This document shows positions 8,804 to 16,492 of a DNA stretch of 64,000 nt, in pieces. The stretch covers positions 124,001-188,000 of the forward strand of contig WRPI01000004.1 in assembly GCA_009773395.1 (NCBI GenBank), given 5' to 3'. Position 1 is the stretch's first letter. Every line of letters begins with the position of its first letter. Under the pieces are notes generated by a model, which saw nothing but the letters and a program-made list of their open reading frames with translations, was not told where the DNA came from and did no database searches. Both the position numbers and the translations under genes were made by a program. This stretch comes from Hyphomonadaceae bacterium. GTDB taxonomy: Bacteria > Pseudomonadota > Alphaproteobacteria > Caulobacterales > Aquidulcibacteraceae.

Positions 8804-9331
8804 ATGAAAATAAACCGACGAAACCTCAGCGCCCTCACTTTTGCGGCACCATTTCTGACCGCCTGCAATAACGACCCCGCGCGCGTAATAATCGGCACTA
8901 AATCACCAAAATTAAAAGCGCAAACAATTGATGGCAACTTCATCCACTTTGGGGAATTGCCACGCCCCACCGTGGTTCATTTCTTCGGGCTTTGGTGCGG
9001 GCCATGTATGGCGGAAATGCTAGTTTGGCAAGACGCGATTAAGCAACTCAAAAACATGGGCGGTATTGATATTGTGCAACTTCATTTGGGTGCGGTGCCG
9101 TCGCAATATGAGAGCCTGAATAAATGGAATGACGCTTTAGACTCCGATATTAAAACCCCAATAATTCTCGATGAAAGCCGTGAAATTGGCGATCAATTTC
9201 AAGCGTTCGGCACGCCCACGACAATTTTGATTGACAAAAATCAGATTATTGTCGAGCATTTTTGGTCTTTGAATTCTGGGCGAAATCTGTCTAAATTGAT
9301 TGATGTTGCTAAAACAACAATTCGACAATGA
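8804..9331 (+). CDS. TlpA/ResA-like thioredoxin-fold lipoprotein
   Basis: 175-aa exported thiol-disulfide protein. Signal peptide with lipobox LTAC (Cys about residue 22), then a thioredoxin fold with the active site WCGPC (about residues 64-68) and a cis-Pro loop GTPTT. It probably works in the periplasm as a reductant for cytochrome c maturation or for other envelope thiols. ATG 8804 is chosen because it gives a proper signal peptide; a TTG 10 codons upstream is possible but adds unrelated residues. The stop overlaps a possible upstream start of the next gene. Confidence 0.82.
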   Translation: MKINRRNLSALTFAAPFLTACNNDPARVIIGTKSPKLKAQTIDGNFIHFGELPRPTVVHFFGLWCGPCMAEMLVWQDAIKQLKNMGGIDIVQLHLGAVPSQYESLNKWNDALDSDIKTPIILDESREIGDQFQAFGTPTTILIDKNQIIVEHFWSLNSGRNLSKLIDVAKTTIRQ

Positions 9332-9342
9332 CGGGGAACAAT

Positions 9343-10041
9343 ATGGGCGAGCGCGTAAAATATGAATTTGCAGACGGCATTTCACGCATCACAATGGACG
9401 ATGGCAAAGTAAATGTTATTTCGCCCGAAATGATTGCAGAATTAAATGAAGCTTTTGATTTGGCACAAGCGGATCGTGGCGTGGTTTTGCTTGGCGGTAA
9501 AACAGGCATTTTCTCTGCTGGGTTCGATCTTAAAGTATTGCGAAGCGGTGATAGCGGGCGCATTTTTTCAATGTTGCGCGGCTGTGCCGACTTGGCGCTA
9601 AGAATCATGACTTTCAAAAAACCAGTTGTGACATTCAGTATGGGCCACACTTACCCCGCAGGCTTATTTTTGATGTTGGCATCAGACCTTCGGTTGGGGA
9701 CAAAAGGCGAGTTCGCATGGGGCTTTAATGAAGTCGTAATTGGCCTTACTTTGCCGCAATATTCGCTTGAATTGGCGCGGCAGAGGCTTACGCCATCATA
9801 TTATAGCCGCGCTACAATAACTGGCGAATTATTTGGCCCCGATGAAGCGCTGGCGGCTGGTTTTATGGATATATTATGTTCGCCCGAAGAAATTGAAGCC
9901 AAAGCACTTAATGCGGCGACGCAACTAACAAAAATCAATCATGATGCGCATTATGCGACCAAACTGAAAGTGCGCAAACAATATATTGACGACCTCAAAA
10001 CCGCTATCGAAGCCGAATTGCCCAATCCAAGCGCACAGTAA
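9343..10041 (+). CDS. Crotonase/enoyl-CoA hydratase family protein
   Basis: 232-aa crotonase-fold enzyme. The start at 9343 (MGERVKYEF) has GGGGA upstream and aligns with family N-termini; ATG 9328 overlaps the previous stop but adds only five residues. The oxyanion-hole segment is SAGFDLKVL, and the second region reads GHTYPAGLFLMLASDLRLG followed by WGFNEVVIG. The glutamate of the usual PE/NE position is retained, but the first catalytic Glu of hydratases (in GGCELA) is replaced by a hydrophobic residue. Activity may therefore be isomerase-like or something else on acyl-CoA. Confidence 0.8.
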   Translation: MGERVKYEFADGISRITMDDGKVNVISPEMIAELNEAFDLAQADRGVVLLGGKTGIFSAGFDLKVLRSGDSGRIFSMLRGCADLALRIMTFKKPVVTFSMGHTYPAGLFLMLASDLRLGTKGEFAWGFNEVVIGLTLPQYSLELARQRLTPSYYSRATITGELFGPDEALAAGFMDILCSPEEIEAKALNAATQLTKINHDAHYATKLKVRKQYIDDLKTAIEAELPNPSAQ

Positions 10042-10083
10042 ACTTGGTTCACCGCCCTTGTTTTGACAAAATCAAACACGATA

Positions 10084-10247
10084 TAGAGCGTTGGATGTCC
10101 AAGATGAATCGTTTTGCCGCGCTCTTTTGCACCATTTTTGGCAACAAATATTTGGCTAATACTCCAGTATTAACCGCATATTTGTCACCAAAACTGGCAC
10201 AAAATTGCTGCGACAAATTCGCTTCATCTTGAACATCCAACGCTCTA
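10084..10247 (-). repeat. R1 long-hairpin element, copy a
   Basis: 164-nt imperfect palindrome with termini TAGAGCG and CGCTCTA. Its two arms, each about 80 nt, pair along the whole length around an apical TAATAC-TGGA-GTATTA hairpin. Read on the minus strand it aligns without major gaps to copy b at 56081-56244. Most differences between the arms are T against C or G against A, which leave G-U pairs in a minus-strand transcript. It fills the gap between the crotonase gene and exoD. No gene inside is credible. Could be a palindromic mobile element or a structured RNA. Confidence 0.85.
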
Positions 10248-10303
10248 GTTGGTTCCATTATTCAAAGCCGCGACTTTGGATTTTGATTTGAAATGAGTTT
10301 ATT

Positions 10304-10942
10304 TTGCGCCACCAAAAATTCAAAACCTCGGCTCTATTGCTTGAATTGCGTGAAGCATTTGCCGATGACCATCCGATTTTTTTGGCCGAAGTTTTGCGAA
10401 AACTCGAAAATCGAGCATTCGGCCTTTTGCTTTTTGCTTTGGCCGCGCCCAATTGTGTGCCAAATATTCCGGGTATTTCGACAGTTTTCGGTGTGCTTTT
10501 GCTCGCTCCCGCATTGCAACTAATTCTCGGTGCGAAGCAAGTTTGGCTACCACGGCAAATTTTAAACATCGAAATTCAGCCCAGCACTTTGCGCGCGGGT
10601 ATCGACAAATTCGTGCCTTTATTGGTGAAAATGGAAAAAATGTTCCGCCCAAGATTGGAATTTTTGACCACAAGGCCATTCACGATTTTATTGGGTATTC
10701 AAGTTCTGATTTTGGCTTTGATACTAATATTGCCACTGCCATTGGCAAATATGGTCCCTGGCATGAGTGTGGCGATTCTGGCAGTTGGACTTATGCAAAA
10801 AGACGGCTTTTTGATTTTGCTATCAATGGTGTTTTTTTGGTTCAGCCTTTTGTTGGCACCAATGGGATTTGGAATGATGTATGCGGCAGTTTATTGGCTA
10901 TGGCATTATTTGCTTGGCATTTTTGCGCAGCTTCAAGGTTAG
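10304..10942 (+). CDS. exoD: ExoD-family membrane protein
   Basis: 212-aa inner-membrane protein of the exopolysaccharide synthesis ExoD family. Characteristic stretch: a polar N-terminal helix, then RAFGLLLFALAAPNCVPNIPG, then a second hydrophobic pair LLLAPALQLILGAKQVWLP. Further spans cover about residues 125-145, 150-170 and 175-205. The best reading starts at TTG 10304; an ATG at 10293 is in another frame. ExoD was described as needed for exopolysaccharide production and alkaline tolerance in rhizobia; its molecular role is unknown. Stop TAG at 10940. Confidence 0.8.
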   Translation: MRHQKFKTSALLLELREAFADDHPIFLAEVLRKLENRAFGLLLFALAAPNCVPNIPGISTVFGVLLLAPALQLILGAKQVWLPRQILNIEIQPSTLRAGIDKFVPLLVKMEKMFRPRLEFLTTRPFTILLGIQVLILALILILPLPLANMVPGMSVAILAVGLMQKDGFLILLSMVFFWFSLLLAPMGFGMMYAAVYWLWHYLLGIFAQLQG

Positions 10943-10954
10943 CGCCAGCGCAAT

Positions 10955-11869
10955 TTATTTCAATTTCAACCACTCACCCATGATTGCATTTACGGCATCT
11001 GGGGCTTCTTGTTGAACCCAATGGCTGACATTTGGCAAGGTTTTGAGGGTAAAATCTTCGACTAAATCACTATAACGCACACCCTCATAGCCTTGGGTTA
11101 ATTCAATCCCGAGCGCCTTATCGGCTTCGCCCCAAATCATCAGAACTGGGATTTCTATTTTCGGCAATTTGGGACCATTCGCCCCACGCAACCCACTTAA
11201 TGCCGCACGATAATAATTTATCATCGCAGTCATTGCCCCAGGGATTAGGGCATTGTCGCGATAGACTTTGCAAACTTCGTCGGGAAATTTGCTTTTATCA
11301 ACTGCAGCCCCGCGAAAAACTTTAGTAATCGCAATGGCATTGTCCTTTAATATTCGCCATTCAGGTATTTTGGGTAATTGAAAAAAGAAAATATACCAAG
11401 ATTTTTTCATTTGCGCCCAAGTTTTAAGCCCCGCGCGCATAATGCTTGGGTGCGGCACATTCATTACAATTAGGTGTTTGAGCTGTCGTTTACGTTGTAT
11501 GGCAAATGCCCAAGCCACTGCCGCGCCCCAATCATGACCCACCAAAGTTACTTCGCGCCCCTGTGCGCCAATATCAATAAGCGCCGCGACATCATCAGTG
11601 AGATGCCCAATGTCATAATCAGAAATCAAAGGCGGTTTTGAAGATTGGCCATAACCACGCATATTTGGCGCATAGATTTCATAGCCCATTTCGACCAAAT
11701 ATGGAATTTGCTCGCGCCACGAATAATTGGTTTCTGGAAAGCCATGCAGCAAAATCGCAAATTTAGGATTGCCGCGCCCTGCAATAATGACTTCAAGTTC
11801 GATGTCATTGACGGCAACCGTTTGCGATTGCGGCTCAGGCGAGATTTTTTTAGGCTTTTTGATGGTCAT
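10955..11869 (-). CDS. Alpha/beta-hydrolase, epoxide hydrolase-like
   Basis: 304-aa soluble hydrolase. Motifs: HGFPETNYSW (oxyanion HGXP), GYGQSSKP, nucleophile elbow VGHDWGAAVA with Asp as nucleophile, which is the epoxide hydrolase/haloalkane dehalogenase pattern, acid region VLMIWGEADKAL and catalytic His in NVSHWVQQEAP. The lid carries NVPHPSIM as in soluble epoxide hydrolases. ATG 11869 (MTIKKPKK) is preferred to an upstream start that would overlap the divergent cytochrome oxidase gene. Substrate unknown. Confidence 0.85.
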   Translation of the reverse strand: MTIKKPKKISPEPQSQTVAVNDIELEVIIAGRGNPKFAILLHGFPETNYSWREQIPYLVEMGYEIYAPNMRGYGQSSKPPLISDYDIGHLTDDVAALIDIGAQGREVTLVGHDWGAAVAWAFAIQRKRQLKHLIVMNVPHPSIMRAGLKTWAQMKKSWYIFFFQLPKIPEWRILKDNAIAITKVFRGAAVDKSKFPDEVCKVYRDNALIPGAMTAMINYYRAALSGLRGANGPKLPKIEIPVLMIWGEADKALGIELTQGYEGVRYSDLVEDFTLKTLPNVSHWVQQEAPDAVNAIMGEWLKLK

Positions 11870-11996
11870 AAGCGAATTAAAGCACGGCAATCTAGGTTTG
11901 TCACTCAAGCTCAAACATTTTTGTGAAAGATTGCTTGCAAAATGCAATAAGAACTTGATATTGGGGTTATTGAGTTTTGAATCAAGGGGTAAAATC

Positions 11997-12299
11997 ATGG
12001 CATCATCAGACTATGTGCACGGAAAAATGGACGTTAAGGAACAATCTGAAACATTTGGCGGATTTATAAAGTTTTCGCTTTGGGCGGGCCTTATTGTCGG
12101 CTTGGGGATTTTTGGTCTGGTTTTGGTTTATGGCGCGAACTATCCGTGGCTTGGCGCGGCATTCGGCATGATTGTTTTGGGCGGCTTAATTGGCATGCTT
12201 TTGAAAATGGGTAATGCTTGGCTTTATACATTAGGCGGCATTGGCTTGGTTTGCGTGGTTGCTGCGGTCATTGAAGCGGCGGTAAAATCATTCTCCTAA
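11997..12299 (+). CDS. aa3-type cytochrome c oxidase subunit IV-like protein
   Basis: 100-aa protein. The N-terminal HGKMDVKEQSETFGGFIK motif is the signature of the small bacterial aa3-oxidase subunit IV family of alphaproteobacteria, followed by membrane spans (about residues 28-48, 52-70 and 75-95). The usual family member has one span, so the extra hydrophobic segments make this a longer variant. ATG 11997 has AAGGGGT upstream. It sits alone, away from the main cytochrome oxidase operon. Confidence 0.75.
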   Translation: MASSDYVHGKMDVKEQSETFGGFIKFSLWAGLIVGLGIFGLVLVYGANYPWLGAAFGMIVLGGLIGMLLKMGNAWLYTLGGIGLVCVVAAVIEAAVKSFS

Positions 12300-12312
12300 A
12301 TTAAGGCGAACT

Positions 12313-12333
12313 ATGAGTTTTTTGGCAATATGA
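12313..12333 (+). other. Possible 6-codon leader peptide overlapping the proA start
   Basis: ATG at 12313 follows AAGGCGA and encodes MSFLAI before a TGA at 12331-12333, which overlaps the proA ATG (12330-12332) as ATGA. proA itself lacks an obvious Shine-Dalgarno, so this minicistron could deliver ribosomes by termination-reinitiation. Purely inferred from sequence; it may be chance. Confidence 0.3.
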
Positions 12334-13598
12334 GTTCGACAGATGAAATGCAGGCATTGGCCGCAAATATTGGCGCGCGGGCTCGTGCGGCTTATGGTGC
12401 GCTTGCAAAAACCACGATGCAACAAAGATCGGGTGCATTGGTTTTTATGGCGCAAAACGTCAAAGCCGATTGCGAACTTATCCTAGCCGAAAATGCCAAG
12501 GACATGGCAAAAGGTCTAAGTGATGGCCTATCATCGGCGATGTTAGATCGGCTCAAGCTCGACGAAGCGAGGGTGGACGCAATTGCCTCTGGCCTAATTG
12601 AAATGGCCAATCAAGGGGATCGGCTTTTTGAAATAATTGAAGAATGGTCAAGGCCAAATGGCCTGATTATGCAAAAAGTGCGGATACCAATTGGGGTAAT
12701 TGGCGTTATTTACGAAAGCCGCCCCAATGTAACTGCCGATGCGGGCGGGCTGTGTTTGCGCTCCGGCAATGCAGTGATTTTGCGCGGTGGCTCGGACGCT
12801 TTCTTGACTTCTTGTGCAATAACTAAATCCCTACGCGCGGGCTTGGTGCAAGCCGGCCTGCCTGAAGACGCAATCCAAATAATTCCGACAACAGACCGTG
12901 CAATGGTTGGTGAAATGTTGCGCGGCATGGCAGGTGCAATTGATATGATTGTTCCGCGCGGCGGTAAATCATTGGTTGCGCGCGTAAATGATGAAGCCAA
13001 AGTTCCGGTTCTTTCGCATCTTGATGGCATTTGCCACACTTATGTTCATGCTTCGGCGAATTTCGAAAAATCCGTCAATATAATTTTGAACGCCAAAATG
13101 CGCAGAACTGGCGTTTGTGGTGCAACTGAAACTCTTTTGATAGATGAAGCAATCGCCAAAGAGTTTCTGCCCAAAATTTGCGCCGCTCTTGAAAATGCAG
13201 GCTGCGAACTTCGGGGTTGCGAAATGACCCGCGTAATTGTGCCGATGATTGCAGCAAAGGACGATGATTGGCAAACCGAATATTTGGCGGCCATTATTTC
13301 GATAAAAATTGTCAATGATATAAATGAAGCTATCGAACATATTGCCCAAAATGGTTCTGGCCATACTGACGCAATTTTAGCCGAAGATATAAATGCCGCG
13401 CAAAAATTCTTGAGCGAAGTTGACAGTGCAATTGTAATGCACAATACCTCTACCCAATTTGCTGATGGCGGCGAGTTTGGTTTTGGCGGTGAAATTGGTA
13501 TTGGCACAGGTCGTTTACATGCACGTGGCCCAGTTGGAGCCGAGGGGCTGACAACATATAAATATGTGGTTCGTGGAACTGGTCAGATTAGGCCATAA
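12330..13598 (+). CDS. proA: Gamma-glutamyl phosphate reductase
   Basis: Second step of proline synthesis: NADPH-dependent reduction of glutamyl 5-phosphate to the semialdehyde. 422 aa, the usual length. Motifs: IGVIGVIYESRPNVTADAGGLCLRSGNAVILRGG, PRGGKSLV and the catalytic Cys segment RRTGVCGATETLL (Cys about residue 268). The C-terminus ends GPVGAEGLTTYKYVVRG, as in most ProA. proB is not in the window. nadD follows in the same direction after 23 nt, a common alphaproteobacterial order. Confidence 0.97.
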   Translation: MSSTDEMQALAANIGARARAAYGALAKTTMQQRSGALVFMAQNVKADCELILAENAKDMAKGLSDGLSSAMLDRLKLDEARVDAIASGLIEMANQGDRLFEIIEEWSRPNGLIMQKVRIPIGVIGVIYESRPNVTADAGGLCLRSGNAVILRGGSDAFLTSCAITKSLRAGLVQAGLPEDAIQIIPTTDRAMVGEMLRGMAGAIDMIVPRGGKSLVARVNDEAKVPVLSHLDGICHTYVHASANFEKSVNIILNAKMRRTGVCGATETLLIDEAIAKEFLPKICAALENAGCELRGCEMTRVIVPMIAAKDDDWQTEYLAAIISIKIVNDINEAIEHIAQNGSGHTDAILAEDINAAQKFLSEVDSAIVMHNTSTQFADGGEFGFGGEIGIGTGRLHARGPVGAEGLTTYKYVVRGTGQIRP

Positions 13599-13621
13599 TT
13601 TCACTAAAATTGGGGAAAATA

Positions 13622-14218
13622 ATGCGCAATTGGCCTTTGGCATTTAGGGGGCAGAAAATTGGTCTGTTGGGCGGGTCGTTTGATCCAGCTCATTCAGGTC
13701 ATTTGCATGTCGCCGAAACTGCGGCGTGCCTTTTGGGGCTTGATAAGGTTTGGTGGCTGGTGTCGCCGCAAAACCCACTAAAAATAGGCTCAAGCCCGCT
13801 CGCCCAAAGGCTGGCGTCGGCCAAAGAAGTTGCGCGGGGCCCTAAAATGGTGGTTACAAGCATTGAAACCGACCTAGGAACCCAATATACTTTTGATACT
13901 CTAACCGCACTTAAAAGCCGATATGTCGGCGTAAAATTCATCTGGATTATGGGCGGAGATAATTTGGCTGGCTTTGAACATTGGAAAGGCTGGACGAAAA
14001 TCGTCAGCCAAGTACCAATTTGTATTGTATCACGGCCGAGTGCTGGCCCGAAAGCGCGGCTTGGGCGCATGGCACGGCATTTCGAAAAACGCCGCCTTGC
14101 TTTGTCTAATGCCTCAAGCCTAGTTAATCGCCAGCCTCCAATATGGGTTTATATTCCTGCAAGGTATAATCAATTATCGTCAACCGCGATAAGGGCAAAT
14201 CGAAGAAAGCCCAACTGA
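13622..14218 (+). CDS. nadD: Nicotinate-nucleotide adenylyltransferase
   Basis: Joins nicotinate mononucleotide with ATP to give deamido-NAD in NAD synthesis. 198 aa. The nucleotidyltransferase signature GGSFDPAHSGHLH is at about residues 17-29, and the C-terminal LSSTAIRANRR matches the ISSTxIR motif. The segment GGDNLAGFEHWKGW is the NaMN-binding region. ATG 13622 with GGGGAAA upstream is better than TTG 13610. It is probably cotranscribed with proA; the usual downstream rsfS/rlmH genes are absent and an R3 repeat follows instead. Confidence 0.95.
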   Translation: MRNWPLAFRGQKIGLLGGSFDPAHSGHLHVAETAACLLGLDKVWWLVSPQNPLKIGSSPLAQRLASAKEVARGPKMVVTSIETDLGTQYTFDTLTALKSRYVGVKFIWIMGGDNLAGFEHWKGWTKIVSQVPICIVSRPSAGPKARLGRMARHFEKRRLALSNASSLVNRQPPIWVYIPARYNQLSSTAIRANRRKPN

Positions 14219-14258
14219 TTTATATCAAAAAAAAATATCGCTATTTTTCAGTCAAATT

Positions 14259-14480
14259 TTGCTTTGGAACGGTCTTAGGGTCAGGTTTGCCCTAAGCCCA
14301 TTCGGTAATTATCCCTATGCACCCTAGGTTTTTGTCAAGGCCCGCAGCCGCTTCGCGGCCTTGCAATGCGCGAGGCCTTGACAAAAACCTAGGGCGCGCC
14401 ACAAACTCGGTGAATGGTTTATGGTTAGACAAGTCTAGCCATAAACCATTCCAAAGCCACTTAATCTCTCTTTCCCACAG
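14259..14480 (+). repeat. R3 three-stem element, copy c
   Basis: 222-nt structured repeat, same orientation as copy d at 36852-37060. Three stems: CTTAGGG/CCCTAAG (14274-14280 with 14290-14296), a perfect 21-bp inverted repeat (14322-14342 with 14374-14394) whose loop holds a GC-rich inner hairpin, and a 19-nt stem (14412-14430 with 14433-14451) with one T-G pair and a 2-nt loop. It begins 40 nt after the nadD stop. Much of the stem sequence is shared with copy d, while the base of the second stem differs but stays complementary. Function unknown. Confidence 0.85.
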
Positions 14481-14689
14481 CATATGTTAATTACTTCGGT
14501 TGAACCTGACTAATTCCATTTGAACTTTCGCCGCACCAGGCTTAAGTCGCTGCTGACACTTCCTGAAATAAAACTGCAAAATGTCACAAAAAATGCAAAT
14601 ATTTACCTTTTGTTTGCGTCTTCTAAACCGCGTGTTCACCATATTGGTTTAGACTTCAAACTCAATAACAAGAATGAGAGTTTTGGGTA
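14481..14689. other. Intergenic stretch upstream of the DUF484 gene
   Basis: About 210 nt, AT-rich toward the gene. It contains a TGTCA-rich run and several near-consensus -10 boxes but no clear promoter pair, no open frame and no terminator that I can support. Confidence 0.4.
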
Positions 14690-15382
14690 ATGGCGAAACA
14701 AGAAGCACAATTTGCAACACAGGACGGGCTAGACTTGGACTTAATGCGCGATTTTATCATGCAGAACCCAGATTTTGTTCGCACCGATGAAGAACTTCTG
14801 GTCAGAATTGCCACGGATCCGCATTCAGGAAATGTGGTTTCATTGGGCGAATTGGCGCGCAATCGCTTATTGCGCGAAACGCATGCCGCGAAATCAAGGT
14901 TCGCGCAAATTGTTGCGACTGCCCGTTCCAATTATGAATCACAAATAAGGGTTCAAGAGGCGATTATTGCAATTCTCGACAGTAAAGACGTTGTAGATCT
15001 GCGCGACAGACTTTCGGGTCATGTTGCTTTTTCATTGGCCGCCGATGCCTGCGTCTTGGCGATTTCAGATTCAAGCGCCAATGGCGAAGTTTTGGATAAA
15101 ATGGGCAGCGTTTTAGAGCGTTTGGTTCCGATTGAGCGCCCAATCCATATTGGCCCAATCGATAAAACTCGCCCTTGGCTTTATGGCAATGAAGCGCAAT
15201 TCATTAAATCTGAAGCCTTAGCACGGATTGAATTTGGGGCAGAGCGCCGCGTTGCAATGCTGGCAATTGCAAGTTCCGACATTGATTGCTTCCGTGAAGA
15301 CATGGGGCTTGAGCTGATTACATTTTTTGCGCGGGTTGTTGAACGTGTGCTCACCCGCCTTAGCGCCCAAGGCCAGTTATAA
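14690..15382 (+). CDS. DUF484 family protein
   Basis: 230-aa cytoplasmic protein of the DUF484 (GAF-like) family. The N-terminal DLDLMRDFIMQNPDFVRTDEELL and the middle SLGELARNRLLRE, followed by a helix and a GAF-like half, are characteristic. In many proteobacteria this gene lies directly before xerC, as here, where the stop at 15380-15382 touches the xerC start. Role unknown; the conserved pairing suggests a link with recombination or chromosome segregation but that is inference. Confidence 0.85.
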   Translation: MAKQEAQFATQDGLDLDLMRDFIMQNPDFVRTDEELLVRIATDPHSGNVVSLGELARNRLLRETHAAKSRFAQIVATARSNYESQIRVQEAIIAILDSKDVVDLRDRLSGHVAFSLAADACVLAISDSSANGEVLDKMGSVLERLVPIERPIHIGPIDKTRPWLYGNEAQFIKSEALARIEFGAERRVAMLAIASSDIDCFREDMGLELITFFARVVERVLTRLSAQGQL

Positions 15383-16333
15383 TTGCCATTAGCGGTTTCG
15401 GGGCCAAGCAAATATCCATTAAATGCTGATATAAGCAAAATACAAAATGACTGGCTTGAATTTCTAAGCAAAATCCGCCGCTATTCGAGCAATACGGTTT
15501 CGGCTTACGCCTCTGATTTTGAATATTTTCTAGACTTTCTTCATAAGCACAATAGCGGCGAGTTTTCCAAACAAGATTTATTGGAAGTTCGCGCAAGTGA
15601 CATAAGGGCATTTCTTGCTTTTTCACGCGGCGACGAACGTGGCTTGTGTAATGCTTCAATTTCACGTTCATTGGCCGCCATTCGCTCCTTCTATAAATAT
15701 TGCGATAGGAATTTGGGAATTGCCTGTCCGCAAATTGCACTAATTCGGGGCCCTAAACTTGTGGCGCTGGCACCAAGGCCACTTGCGCGCGAAAATGCGG
15801 TAAAGCTGGTTGAAACTGTTAGCGTACTAAGCGACGAAAATTGGCTCGGCCACCGTGATGAAGCAGTATTCATGCTGCTTTATGGCTGTGGGCTGCGCAT
15901 ATCTGAATGCTTGGCGTTGAAACTTGACGATGTAATTGGGAAAAATGAATTGCGAATTGTCGGCAAGGGAAACAAAACCCGGCTTGTCCCGATGCTTGAT
16001 ATTATCCATAAAAAAATCATAAAATATGTGCAAGAATGCCCACATGAAATAAAAGGCACAGTATTTCTTGGCGAAAAAGGTGGCCCATTAAGCCCAAGAA
16101 TTGTCCAAAGACAAATCGAAAAAATGCGCGGCGCCTTGGGACTTAATTCAAACGCAACGCCACATGCGCTTCGCCACTCATTCGCGACACACTTATTGGC
16201 AAGCGGCTGCGATTTAAGATCTATACAAGAATTATTGGGCCATGCATCGCTTTCGACCACTCAAAAATATCTCGAAGTGGACGAGGCGCATTTACTGGCA
16301 GTTTTCCACCAAGCCCATCCGCGCGCTCATTAA
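15383..16333 (+). CDS. xerC: Tyrosine recombinase XerC
   Basis: 316-aa site-specific recombinase that with XerD resolves chromosome dimers at dif. The N-terminal SAM-like domain (about 15-105) has NDWLEFLSKIRRYSSNTVSAY. The catalytic set is complete: Arg in GLRISECLAL, Lys in GKGNKTRLVP, HALRHSFATHLL, LGHASLSTTQKY with His and the nucleophile Tyr. The start is a TTG immediately after the upstream stop; no ATG exists before the core domain. It sits next to a DUF484 gene with no integrase-type cargo, so it is the housekeeping enzyme and not a phage integrase. Confidence 0.92.
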   Translation: MPLAVSGPSKYPLNADISKIQNDWLEFLSKIRRYSSNTVSAYASDFEYFLDFLHKHNSGEFSKQDLLEVRASDIRAFLAFSRGDERGLCNASISRSLAAIRSFYKYCDRNLGIACPQIALIRGPKLVALAPRPLARENAVKLVETVSVLSDENWLGHRDEAVFMLLYGCGLRISECLALKLDDVIGKNELRIVGKGNKTRLVPMLDIIHKKIIKYVQECPHEIKGTVFLGEKGGPLSPRIVQRQIEKMRGALGLNSNATPHALRHSFATHLLASGCDLRSIQELLGHASLSTTQKYLEVDEAHLLAVFHQAHPRAH

Positions 16334-16492
16334 GCACAATTGATGCAATATAATTAAGCAGTATTTGCATAAATTCTGTGCCATTTGGACGATTGCACAC
16401 CTCAATCCTGTCTTTTGCTTGAAAAAACCGTGATAATTGAGAAGTGTTCGCCAATGCAGATAGCATAAGCTGCTTAATTTGGAGTCAGTGAA

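Noticed and set aside
10049-10258. Open frame on the minus strand whose product resembles one from 56061-56348
   Set aside because: The similarity of the two translations comes from the R1 repeat itself. Start and stop positions lie outside the repeat and are not shared, and many differences change the amino acid, while the hairpin pairing is kept.
15383-16333. XerC as a possible phage or integron integrase
   Set aside because: It follows a DUF484 gene in the housekeeping order, and no cargo, attachment site or phage gene is nearby.
16335-16492. NtrC/sigma54 promoter before amtB
   Set aside because: Candidate GG and GC pairs are not at the required 10-nt spacing; no convincing site was seen.
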